A stretch of DNA of 34,520 nucleotides, from NCBI GenBank assembly GCA_020636215.1, contig JACJYG010000020.1:1-34520 (forward strand), given 5' to 3'. A program made the position numbers and the translations under genes. A model generated the notes under the pieces. It worked only from the letters and a program-made list of their open reading frames with translations, made no database searches and was not told where the DNA came from. Within the stretch, counting starts at the first letter, position 1, and every line of letters begins with the position of its first letter. Of the stretch, positions 15,845 through 22,179 are shown in pieces. This DNA comes from Lewinellaceae bacterium. Lineage in GTDB: Bacteria > Bacteroidota > Bacteroidia > Chitinophagales > Saprospiraceae.

Positions 15845-16742
15845 TCAAAACTCCTCTGACTGGAAAACAACTTCCCTCTTCTGCTCATCAAACTGAACAT
15901 AGCCTATGGGAATATTCAGCACCTCATTCAACTTTCTGAGATAATCCAGAAAATGATCATCTTCAGGTGGCAGGTTGGATACCAAAAATATCTTCTTGGC
16001 AATCTGGACATCGGGATAACAGCAGTATTCCAGTAACTGGCCAACGGCTATCCGCAGGCTGTATAAAAGGTTGTTGTACGTTTTAATCTCGAAGAAAGTG
16101 TACCCTTTCGCTGATTTTAAAACGATATCGACCGACCGGGCTCCTGCTGCTGGACATTCTCTCCTGGCATTTTCCCGGCCGTATCTCTTTTGAAGATAAT
16201 CCAGAAACCCTTCGCTGATTTGGTTGTGTACCAAAGGAATCTCGACCTGATTGGATTGATACGTTCTTTTTGCTCTGTCCTTCAGTCTCTTCGAATCGCC
16301 AATTCCACTTTCAAAGGAGAAACTGGTTGGGATTTCCGGTTGGATGACTTCTGTATCAGTATCTTCTATTTTCAAAAGGTTATACCGAAAACTCGAAATG
16401 CGGGTATCAGTGTCCGGAACTTCAACCAGGGGATCAAAAATATTGGAGATCTCTGATGGCCGGAAACGTATGTTTACCAAAGGGCCTTGACCAAGCACCT
16501 TTGGGTCAAGATTCAAATTCTTTAAATGCTTTTGCATTTCCTCCACCCAACCATTCTCATGATATATCTGCGATCTCCATCCTGGTACGTTCTGCTTCAA
16601 CAGGCCCTTGTACATTGATGGTTCCGCCAGGCCAGCTTTCATCGAATTTGGTGTTTTCACGGCTGCGAAAGAACTTTGGGTAGAGTGCTTCGATAACCGT
16701 TAGAAAAACAAAGTGCCCCGACTTTCCAGAAGGTGGAGTCAT
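15845..16742 (-). pseudogene. PD-(D/E)XK nuclease-like protein, frameshifted
   Basis: Two overlapping minus-strand frames together make one protein. The first (ATG at 16742) reads FFRSRENTKFDESWPGG and ends at a TGA at about 16558; the second continues as HENGWVEEMQKHLKNLN to the stop at 15845. The break falls at an ATATAT run (about 16561-16567), so slippage or a base error there would explain it. The C-terminal part has the layout of a PD-(D/E)XK nuclease: SVDIVLKSAKGYTFFEIKTYNN, giving the D...E-x-K core, followed by a helix VGQLLEYCCYP. Similar domains occur in restriction-like enzymes of mobile elements. It lies next to the integrase. If the frameshift is real, the gene is dead, or only the 271-residue second frame (GTG at 16660) is made. 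Confidence 0.6.
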
Positions 16743-16827
16743 TCTCAGAGTTGAACCCTAGCACATCCGCCTTTTCCATGAGCTAACGAATTGGGCAAGC
16801 CCCCGTAGTTAAAGAAGACAGCCCAAT

Positions 16828-17997
16828 TCACTGAAAAAAATCCAAATCCTGCGCCAACCGCGCACTATCCAGCCCACTCGCCCTCAAATACACCCGCAGC
16901 GTCTCCGTATTCTCCCATCCCCCCAGGTCGGCGATCGTCTTCAGGCTGGCGCCCTCCAGATAGAGGTTGGTCGCGGCGCTGCGGCGGGCCGTGTGGGTAG
17001 TCACCAGCCTGCTTTTCGGAAGAACCTGATCGCCCTGAGCGACGGTTTGGTTGATCCCCGCCAGTGCGCAGATGTTTTTCAGCTCCCGGTTGGCCTGCTG
17101 GTTACTGGAGAAGTTCATTTTGTAGTCGTACCGCTCCAGGATATCGGTCGCTTTCTGGGAGGCGGGGAGGATGGCCTCCTGGCCGGTCTTCTGGCTTTTG
17201 TACCGGACGAATTTTCGGCTGTTGCTTTCAAAGAAGTTGTCCCGTCCCAGGCTGGTGACATCGGAGAATCGTTGCAGCAAATAATAAGCGACGAGGAAGC
17301 GGTCGCGCTCCACTTCCAGGGTAGGCTGGCTGGAAAGGTCCAGGTTTTCCAGGGCAGCGATTTCCTCTTTGGTAAGGTAGATCTTATTGGTTTTGGTAGT
17401 CCGATGGACCTTATATTTCTTATAGGCTTCGTTGTTGTGCAACTTTCGCTCCTGAGCTACCGCCATCACCCTTTTCAGTATCTTCATGTGTTTAGAGATG
17501 CCGGGAAGGGAGCAATCGGCGTATTGTTGCAGGAAGGTGGCAAATTCCCGTTCGAATTCAGCTGTTATATCCTTGAATGTCAGTTTTTTTCCATTGATAC
17601 TTTCATATAATTCCAGTCGGCGGAGCGTTGCCCTGTAGATATTGAGGGTTCCCTTAGTGAGCCCCAGGAGCCCCTTGTCTCCTTCAGCAATGAACTCGGT
17701 TAGAAATTTTACCAGGTGGTATTTTCCTTTGTTTTCCTGGATCTCAAAACTGTCTAAGGTGCCACCGGTGAGAATATGTTCCTCGAGCCTCCGGTATAGG
17801 TTGTTGATTCGGGCATTATAGGTAAGTGAAAGAGGATGCATTTTTTTGACTGCACCAGATTTACTGTTCCATTCCTCTTCTTTGACCTTTAAGCCGGTGG
17901 AGAAGTATTTCTTCTGGCCGTCGTGGTAGGCGTAAATTTTAATGTCCCGGGTGCCGTCCTGCCGGGGCTTATACCACAGTATTTTTCTAAAATTCAT
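16828..17997 (-). CDS. Tyrosine recombinase / phage-type integrase
   Basis: This 389-residue site-specific recombinase is of the Bacteroidota mobile-element type. The N-terminus is an arm-binding-like domain (DGTRDIKIYAYHDGQKKYFSTGLKV), then a SAM-like core-binding domain (about 95-200) and the catalytic domain. Catalytic residues can be read: R243 (LLQRFSDVTSL), a lysine in the beta-hairpin around 268-270, H335 and R338 (THTARRS), W361 in GGW at the usual His/Trp position, and the nucleophile Y370 (LRVYLRA). It is thus intact. It is transcribed away from the adjacent tRNA-Arg gene, as is common for elements integrated into tRNA 3' ends, and displaced tRNA ends on its far side suggest this is the enzyme that made the insertion. 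Confidence 0.95.
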   Translation of the reverse strand: MNFRKILWYKPRQDGTRDIKIYAYHDGQKKYFSTGLKVKEEEWNSKSGAVKKMHPLSLTYNARINNLYRRLEEHILTGGTLDSFEIQENKGKYHLVKFLTEFIAEGDKGLLGLTKGTLNIYRATLRRLELYESINGKKLTFKDITAEFEREFATFLQQYADCSLPGISKHMKILKRVMAVAQERKLHNNEAYKKYKVHRTTKTNKIYLTKEEIAALENLDLSSQPTLEVERDRFLVAYYLLQRFSDVTSLGRDNFFESNSRKFVRYKSQKTGQEAILPASQKATDILERYDYKMNFSSNQQANRELKNICALAGINQTVAQGDQVLPKSRLVTTHTARRSAATNLYLEGASLKTIADLGGWENTETLRVYLRASGLDSARLAQDLDFFQ

Positions 17998-18011
17998 AGG
18001 TTTAGGGAGAT

Positions 18012-18068
18012 TTTAGAACTACTTTAGAACATAAAGGTCCGAAATGTTCCAAAATACTCCAAAATACT
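18012..18068. repeat. Short direct repeats upstream of the integrase (possible arm sites)
   Basis: TTTAGAAC occurs twice at 18012 and 18023, and CCAAAATACT occurs as an exact 10-base tandem pair (18049-18058, 18059-18068). They lie between the integrase start and the tRNA attachment site, where integrase arm-binding sites or an excisionase/regulator site would be expected. Confidence 0.4.
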
Positions 18069-18105
18069 AAGAAAGGCAAGAACAATTAAAGGCGGGGAAT
18101 CCAAT

Positions 18106-18137
18106 AAAAACGCCCCATCTCAACGAAATGGGGCGTT
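18106..18137 (-). terminator. Terminator downstream of tRNA-Arg
   Basis: On the minus strand the stem AACGCCCCAT / ATGGGGCGTT-type hairpin, with T5 after it, follows the tRNA 3' end by about 18 bases. It would end tRNA transcription before the integrase gene. Confidence 0.8.
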
Positions 18138-18154
18138 CTGTAAAAATTGGTTAG

Positions 18155-18500
18155 TGATCCCGGCAGGATTCGAACCTGCGACCGTCTGATTAGCTTACCA
18201 ACTACGGCTTTCGCCGCACCCTGACATTTATCGTCAGAGATTTGTGGCCTGGACTATCTCTTCGCCATCTCAGGCGCGCCACGTATAGTCTCTACGGATC
18301 CCTCCGGGCGTACCGGCGCTCGCAGCGCCATTCCGCCCTTCAATGGTTTCCTCGGGATTGCCCTATCTATTTAGACTTAGGTTTCCCCGATACAGTGGCG
18401 TCCACTCCGCAGGTTCTGTTTCCCTGCGGAGGCTCCTAATTGTGGCTGCTTTCAGCCGCTTCGCTGAAGTCAGATGCTCTATCCCCTGAGCTACGGGACC
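18155..18500 (-). tRNA. tRNA-Arg(UCU), interrupted by a group I intron
   Basis: The exons are 18467-18500 (5' half, 34 nt) and 18155-18193 (3' half, 39 nt). Joined, they give a regular 73-nt tRNA: acceptor GGTCCCG with CGGGATC (one G-T pair), D-stem GCTC/GAGC, anticodon stem TCTGA/TCAGA, loop CTTCTAA with anticodon TCT, variable loop CGGTC, T-arm GCAGG/CCTGC with TTCGAAT, and discriminator A. CCA is not encoded, which is usual in Bacteroidota. The exon junction is set between T34 and C35 because that leaves a 5' exon ending in T and an intron ending in G, the group I rule; a shift by one base gives the same mature tRNA. The 3' end also serves as the attachment site of the integrase element. 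Confidence 0.93.
18194..18466 (-). ncRNA. Group I self-splicing intron in the tRNA anticodon loop
   Basis: This 273-nt insert sits inside the anticodon loop. Core group I elements can be read on the minus strand: GAGACTA within R (plus 18281-18295) pairs with TAGTC of the S-like motif AAGAGATAGTCC (plus 18251-18262) to form P7; the strand GAGGAAACC precedes a P5-like stem GGGCG/CGCCC enclosing hairpin GGCGCT-GCG-AGCGCC; and ATCCC/GGGAT supply a P3/P4-type pairing. TTCAGC/GCTGAA just after the 5' exon gives a P1-like hairpin, although the expected U-G pair at the splice site is not obvious. There is no open frame for a homing endonuclease inside. Group I introns are known in tRNA anticodon loops of cyanobacteria and some proteobacteria. 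Confidence 0.9.
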
Positions 18501-18732
18501 ATTTTTCTTTTATCCATTGCTTGCCATATCCGGACTTTAAATACTTTTCTCTGTTTCTGGCTTCTTCTCTGGACAAGAATTCTTCTTTAAAGAATAATAT
18601 CCAAGGCCTCCATCCCTTCGTTGACTTGGCTTTTCCGGCATTATGTTCTTCCAGCCTGCGTTGTACGTCGGAAGTCATCCCAACGTAAAACCGAAAATGC
18701 TGTGTGCTTTTTAAAACGTAAACGAAGAACAT
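18436..18732 (-). CDS. Small GIY-YIG endonuclease overlapping the tRNA
   Basis: This 98-residue single-domain GIY-YIG nuclease reads FVYVLKS at the GIY position, FYVGMTSD at the YIG position, then the catalytic-type arginine region (QRRLEEHNAGKAKSTKGWRPW) and the glutamate helix (EEFLSREEARNREKYLKSGYG). Residues after about 78 (WSRSSGDRASDFSEAAESSHN) are encoded by the tRNA 5' exon and the first bases of the intron, so the reading frame runs into the RNA gene. This class of small GIY-YIG protein is common in Bacteroidota and I recall it frequently beside tRNA genes. Upstream of it lies a broken second copy of the tRNA 5' half. The arrangement suggests a homing-type cassette rather than a DNA-repair gene. 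Targets are unknown. Confidence 0.9.
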   Translation of the reverse strand: MFFVYVLKSTQHFRFYVGMTSDVQRRLEEHNAGKAKSTKGWRPWILFFKEEFLSREEARNREKYLKSGYGKQWIKEKWSRSSGDRASDFSEAAESSHN

Positions 18733-18756
18733 ACACTAAATTATTAACGCTTGTAT

Positions 18757-18846
18757 GAAGTCAGATGCTCCCTGCCTGCCAGGCCGCCAGAATCAGGCTC
18801 TTTGCAGGCCTGGCGGGCAGGCAGGTATCCCCTGAGCTACGGGACC
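18757..18846 (-). pseudogene. Broken duplicate of the tRNA-Arg 5' half
   Basis: On the minus strand GGTCCCGTAGCTCAGGGGATA (18826-18846) and GAGCATCTGACTTC (18757-18770) match the working tRNA exactly, but are separated by a 55-base palindromic insert. The match ends in the anticodon loop (nucleotide 35), at the same point where the intron interrupts the functional gene. No 3' half follows; the GIY-YIG gene does instead. Confidence 0.85.
18771..18825. repeat. 55-bp palindromic insert in the tRNA remnant
   Basis: The ends CCTGCCTGCC and GGCAGGCAGG are perfectly complementary, and the inner parts (AGGCCGCCAG, GGCCTGGCGG) continue the stem imperfectly. It sits between nucleotides 21 and 22 of the tRNA half and adds no coding sequence. 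It resembles a REP/palindromic mobile repeat. Confidence 0.7.
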
Positions 18847-19100
18847 AAATGCAAGTCGGAAGTCGGAATGGCTTTTAAGTTGCTTCCTTTTTGCAGCTCT
18901 GTCAGCATTTCCGAATTCCGCCTTCGTTTAGGCCACGCAAAAATAAACCTTTTCACACAGCTTTACAACCCGGAACCTGTAAATTCACGCACGCTCATAA
19001 CCCCTCCCCGAATTAATCCGTTCACCTACAGGCGGCATCTCCATGTATTCCCCCCCATTTCCATCCATTTCCATTTATCTCCCCCCATCTCCCCCCATTT
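18847..19100. other. Intergenic region before the tandem repeat
   Basis: I see no gene here. The stretch begins with a GGAAGTCGGAA simple repeat and becomes increasingly C-rich on the plus strand (CCCCCCATCTCC-like runs, 19046-19098), leading into the 20-base tandem array. Confidence 0.5.
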
Positions 19101-19230
19101 CCACATATCTCCATGTATTTCCACATATCTCCATGTATTTCCACATATCTCCATGTATTTCCACGTATCTCCATGTATTTCCACGTATCTCCATGTATTT
19201 CCACGTATCTCCATGTATTTCCACGTATTC
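19101..19230. repeat. 20-bp tandem repeat array upstream of the hydrolase gene
   Basis: Six contiguous copies of a 20-base unit, CCACATATCTCCATGTATTT in the first three and CCACGTATCTCCATGTATTT in the next three, are followed by a partial seventh. Degenerate C-rich copies precede the array. The unit length is not a multiple of three, yet several frames stay open. It lies about 110 bases upstream of the hydrolase start codon. Confidence 0.9.
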
Positions 19231-19342
19231 CCCCCTCCCCCCGCAACAACCAACAACAACCAACGTACAACACCAAAATAAAATTCCATCAACATTTTAC
19301 CCTAACCCTGCGTTCTACTATAGATATTTAAACCGGCCTCCC

Positions 19343-20263
19343 ATGAACAAAATCGTTTACCTCCTTTTTCGCAAAAAACGAACTTATTTCTCTGTTGCCG
19401 CCCTGGTGTTCTTCCTCTATGCCTACGATTTCATGGAGATGCGCATCAGCAGCCCGACCTTCCAGCACATCCTTTCCGAAAACCCCTTCGGCTATCAGGC
19501 TACTTTCGACTATTACGAAGCGGACGGCCGGAAAATCCGCTACCTGGAGATCGGCAACGACTCCCTGCCGCTGATCGTCTTCATCCACGGCGCGCCCAGC
19601 TCTTCTTCCTTCTGGAAGGGCTTCCTGCGCGACAGCTCCCTGCTGGCGCAGGCCAAGCTGCTGGCCGTCGACCGGCCGGGCTACGGCTATTCGGGCTACG
19701 GGCAACCGGAAGAATCGGTGAAGAAACAGGCAGAGCTCATCGCCGGCATCATCCGGGAAAAGCGGGGACATCACCCGGCGGTCATCCTGCACGGGTCGAG
19801 CTACGGCGGCACCGTGGCGGCCCGCATCGCCATGGACTTCCCCAAACTGGTGGACGGCCTGCTCCTGCAGTCGGCCTCCGTGGCGCCGGGGGAGGAAAAG
19901 ACCTACGATTTCTCCTACATAACAGAACACTTCCTGCTGCGGTGGATGCTGCCGGGCTCCATCCACGTGGCCAACCGGGAAAAGCTGTCCCACAAAATGC
20001 AGCTGGACAGCATGGCCAACCTCTGGGGCCGCATCCGCGCCGCCGCCATCGTCCTGCACGGCGACGCCGACGGCCTGATCTACCCCCGGAATGCCTTCTA
20101 CGCCAAAGAACGGCTCACCAATGCCGCCTACCTGGAGATGCAAATGCTGCCCGGCAACAAACACGACCTCCTCTGGAGCCAGCGCAGCCTCCTGGAAACT
20201 TCCCTGGAAAAATTGCTGAAACTGACCGCGCAGCGGATGCAGTACTCGGAGGGGATGAAGTAG
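19343..20263 (+). CDS. Alpha/beta-fold hydrolase, membrane-anchored
   Basis: This is a 306-residue alpha/beta hydrolase. The open frame extends upstream through the tandem repeat, but the ATG at 19343 begins a typical N-terminus: a basic start and one hydrophobic helix (FSVAALVFFLYAYDF, about 16-30) acting as anchor or signal. Catalytic elements are the oxyanion loop IHGAPSSSSFW (81-91), the nucleophile elbow GSSYG with S153, an acid near D241 or D243 (LHGDADGLIYP) and H274 (GNKHDLLW). Such enzymes cleave esters, lactones or related bonds; the substrate cannot be deduced. It stands alone on the plus strand, with a weak hairpin (CCCGTTG-TTT-CAACGGG) after it. Confidence 0.87.
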   Translation: MNKIVYLLFRKKRTYFSVAALVFFLYAYDFMEMRISSPTFQHILSENPFGYQATFDYYEADGRKIRYLEIGNDSLPLIVFIHGAPSSSSFWKGFLRDSSLLAQAKLLAVDRPGYGYSGYGQPEESVKKQAELIAGIIREKRGHHPAVILHGSSYGGTVAARIAMDFPKLVDGLLLQSASVAPGEEKTYDFSYITEHFLLRWMLPGSIHVANREKLSHKMQLDSMANLWGRIRAAAIVLHGDADGLIYPRNAFYAKERLTNAAYLEMQMLPGNKHDLLWSQRSLLETSLEKLLKLTAQRMQYSEGMK

Positions 20264-20372
20264 GCAGCGGAAACCGGGTTTCCCGCCCGTTGTTTCAACG
20301 GGGGAATCTGGTGTAGTTATTGGTTATTGGCCAGCCAGGGGCGTTATTGGTTCATCGCCGCGCCCCGCCGGC

Positions 20373-20469
20373 AGTTGTTGGTTGTCTGTTATTCGCCCTT
20401 TAAAAGGAAAAAGTTATTTTTACTCACTGAATTTTAGCAAAACCCACTAACAACAGACAACCAACAACT
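20373..20469. repeat. 18-bp perfect inverted repeat in front of ung
   Basis: AGTTGTTGGTTGTCTGTT (20373-20390) and its exact complement (20452-20469) enclose 61 AT-rich bases. The right arm ends 9 bases before the ung start codon. The arms are of a low-complexity type common in this genome, so it may be a repeat insertion; it could also fold the ung leader. Confidence 0.6.
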
Positions 20470-20478
20470 TACACCCAC

Positions 20479-21150
20479 ATGAGCAACGTGCAAATCGAAG
20501 AGAGCTGGAAAGAGGCGCTGAAAAAAGAATTCGAACAACCCTACTTCCAGGCGCTGGTTACTTTCCTGCGCAACGAAAAAAAGAACGGCAAAACCATCTA
20601 CCCGCCCGGCCCGCTCATTTTCAATGCCTTCAATACCACGCCATTCGACGAAGTGAAAGTCGTCATCCTCGGGCAGGATCCCTACCACAACCCGGGCGAG
20701 GCCATGGGGCTGTCCTTCTCGGTGCCCAAGGGCGTCCGCATCCCGCCTTCGTTGCTGAATATCTATAAAGAATTGAAAGAAGACCTGGGCGTGCCCATCC
20801 CCAACCACGGCGACCTGACGCAGTGGGCAGAACAGGGGGTTTTCCTGCTCAACGCCATGCTCACGGTAGAACGCAACAAACCGCGCTCCCATCAGAAGGC
20901 CGGCTGGCAGGCGTTTACCGACGCCGTCATCCGCCACCTGTCGGACCAGCGGGAGGGCCTGGTGTTTATGCTCTGGGGCGGCTTCGCCCGCCAGAAAAAT
21001 CAGCTCATCGACGGCAGCAGGCACCTGGTGCTGGAGGCTGCCCACCCTTCGCCTCTGGCCGGCGGAGCCTTCTTCGGCTCGCGCCATTTCTCCAAAGCGA
21101 ACGCGTACCTGGAAAAACAGGGAAAGGAACCGGTGGATTGGAAACTGTAG
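20479..21150 (+). CDS. ung: Uracil-DNA glycosylase, family 1
   Basis: This 223-residue enzyme removes uracil from DNA as the first step of base-excision repair in the cytoplasm. The water-activating motif GQDPYH is intact (D67, H70), followed by the GLSFSVP loop and PSLLNIYKEL. The uracil-specific asparagine region is LLNAMLTVE, and the DNA-intercalation motif HPSPLAG carries H189, with the following FFGSRHFSKAN being typical. Length is standard for family 1. Only HPSPLA instead of HPSPLS is a mild departure. It is monocistronic, with the long inverted repeat directly upstream. Confidence 0.97.
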   Translation: MSNVQIEESWKEALKKEFEQPYFQALVTFLRNEKKNGKTIYPPGPLIFNAFNTTPFDEVKVVILGQDPYHNPGEAMGLSFSVPKGVRIPPSLLNIYKELKEDLGVPIPNHGDLTQWAEQGVFLLNAMLTVERNKPRSHQKAGWQAFTDAVIRHLSDQREGLVFMLWGGFARQKNQLIDGSRHLVLEAAHPSPLAGGAFFGSRHFSKANAYLEKQGKEPVDWKL

Positions 21151-21203
<53 letters not shown>

Positions 21204-21397
21204 TCAGAGCTTTCCTTTTGCTTTCTTTGCGAGATAAACGATAATAGCAGTAATCTCATTTGCCTCTTTTAGCAATGGTTGGGCTTTCTTTTCTACATTC
21301 CATTTAGCATCAATACAGCAAATTCGAATATTTCCAGTACAAATGCCTTTATTCGCTTATCAAGGTCGTAAGGTTTTTCAGGATCAAATATTTCCAT
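21204..21397 (-). pseudogene. Remnant of a four-helix-bundle (23S rRNA IVP-like) protein
   Basis: On the minus strand an ATG at 21397 opens MEIFDPEKPYDLDKRIKAFV, like the start of small four-helix-bundle proteins of Bacteroidota. In another frame IDAKWNVEKKAQPLLKEANE runs on to KKAKGKL and a stop at 21204, like their C-terminus. The middle (about 60 residues) is missing and the two parts are out of frame. The whole is bracketed by simple repeats. The family assignment is by eye from short segments. Confidence 0.4.
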
Positions 21398-21496
21398 GAT
21401 TTTCTATGCTTTTAGATGTTCCTAAAACCTTCCGCCTTCCGCCTTCCGCCTTCCGATTTCCGCCTTCCGATTTCCGCCTTCCCCCTTCCCCCTTCC

Positions 21497-22033
21497 CTAC
21501 ACCGCCTCCTCCTCCAGCGACTTCAAATACCTGTTCAGCCGCTCCATCGGCTTGACGATAGCGATCCGTCCCGACCGGACGAACTCGTAGATGCCGATCT
21601 TTTCCAGTTCCTTGAAAAAGGCCTCCGTCTCCCGCTCGTGGCCCGTTTTTTCCAGCACGATGTACTCCGGCTCGATCTCCAGCACCCGGGCGTTGTGGGA
21701 GCGGATGAGCTTTTCCACGCTGGTCGAATTGGAAAAGATATGGGTGGGCACCTTGTACAGGGCCAGCTCCTGATAGACGATCTCCTCCGGCTCGTAATAA
21801 AAGGCCTTGAGCACGTCGACCTGCTTTTCCAACTGGGCCACCAGCTTCTTGACCATTATCTCGTCGACGTGGGCAACGATCGTGAACCGGTGGATGCCAG
21901 GCATCGAAGACCGGCTGGTGGTCAGGCTCTCCACATTGATGTGGCGGCGGCTAAATACGGAGACTACCCGCGACAACAGGCCCGCCTGGTTCTCCGTGAA
22001 AACGATGATGGTGTAATATTTTTTCTCTTCCAT
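21497..22033 (-). CDS. ilvN: Acetolactate synthase small (regulatory) subunit
   Basis: This 178-residue protein is the regulatory subunit of acetohydroxyacid synthase, which it activates and makes sensitive to valine. The N-terminal ACT domain is clear (YYTIIVFTENQAGLLSRVVSVFSRRHINVESL, then HRFTIVAHVDE), followed by a second ACT-like half (IRSHNARVLEIEPEYIVLEKTG) typical of the long IlvN/IlvH form. It is the last gene of the minus-strand run ilvD-ilvB-ilvN, 146 bases after ilvB, and is probably under the leader attenuator upstream of ilvD. Confidence 0.95.
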   Translation of the reverse strand: MEEKKYYTIIVFTENQAGLLSRVVSVFSRRHINVESLTTSRSSMPGIHRFTIVAHVDEIMVKKLVAQLEKQVDVLKAFYYEPEEIVYQELALYKVPTHIFSNSTSVEKLIRSHNARVLEIEPEYIVLEKTGHERETEAFFKELEKIGIYEFVRSGRIAIVKPMERLNRYLKSLEEEAV

Positions 22034-22140
22034 GACAGGGTTTATAAACAGGATTACAGGATTTCAGCCCGGCAATCCCCGCTTTGGACAAGGTGACATC
22101 TTTTGAGGCACGAAAAAGGTGTCATCTTGTGCCAATCAAT

Positions 22141-22172
22141 ATAACAATATAACAATATAACAATATAACAAT
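22141..22172. repeat. ATAACAAT tandem repeat
   Basis: Four exact copies of ATAACAAT stand between ilvB and ilvN. Next to them, AAGGTGaCATCTT and AAGGTGtCATCTT (22090-22127) form a diverged direct repeat. Confidence 0.8.
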
Positions 22173-22179
22173 CCCACAC

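Noticed and set aside
18440..18688. Plus-strand open frame over the GIY-YIG gene and tRNA
   Set aside because: It is the complement of a recognisable nuclease and a tRNA exon and has no domain of its own.
19101..19230. Possible CRISPR array
   Set aside because: The 20-base units are directly contiguous with no unique spacers, so it is a plain tandem repeat; no cas genes are present.
19043..19342. N-terminal extension of the alpha/beta hydrolase through the tandem repeat
   Set aside because: The extension would be a Pro/Ser/His/Ile/Tyr repeat peptide before a perfectly normal anchored N-terminus at 19343; all frames of the repeat are open.
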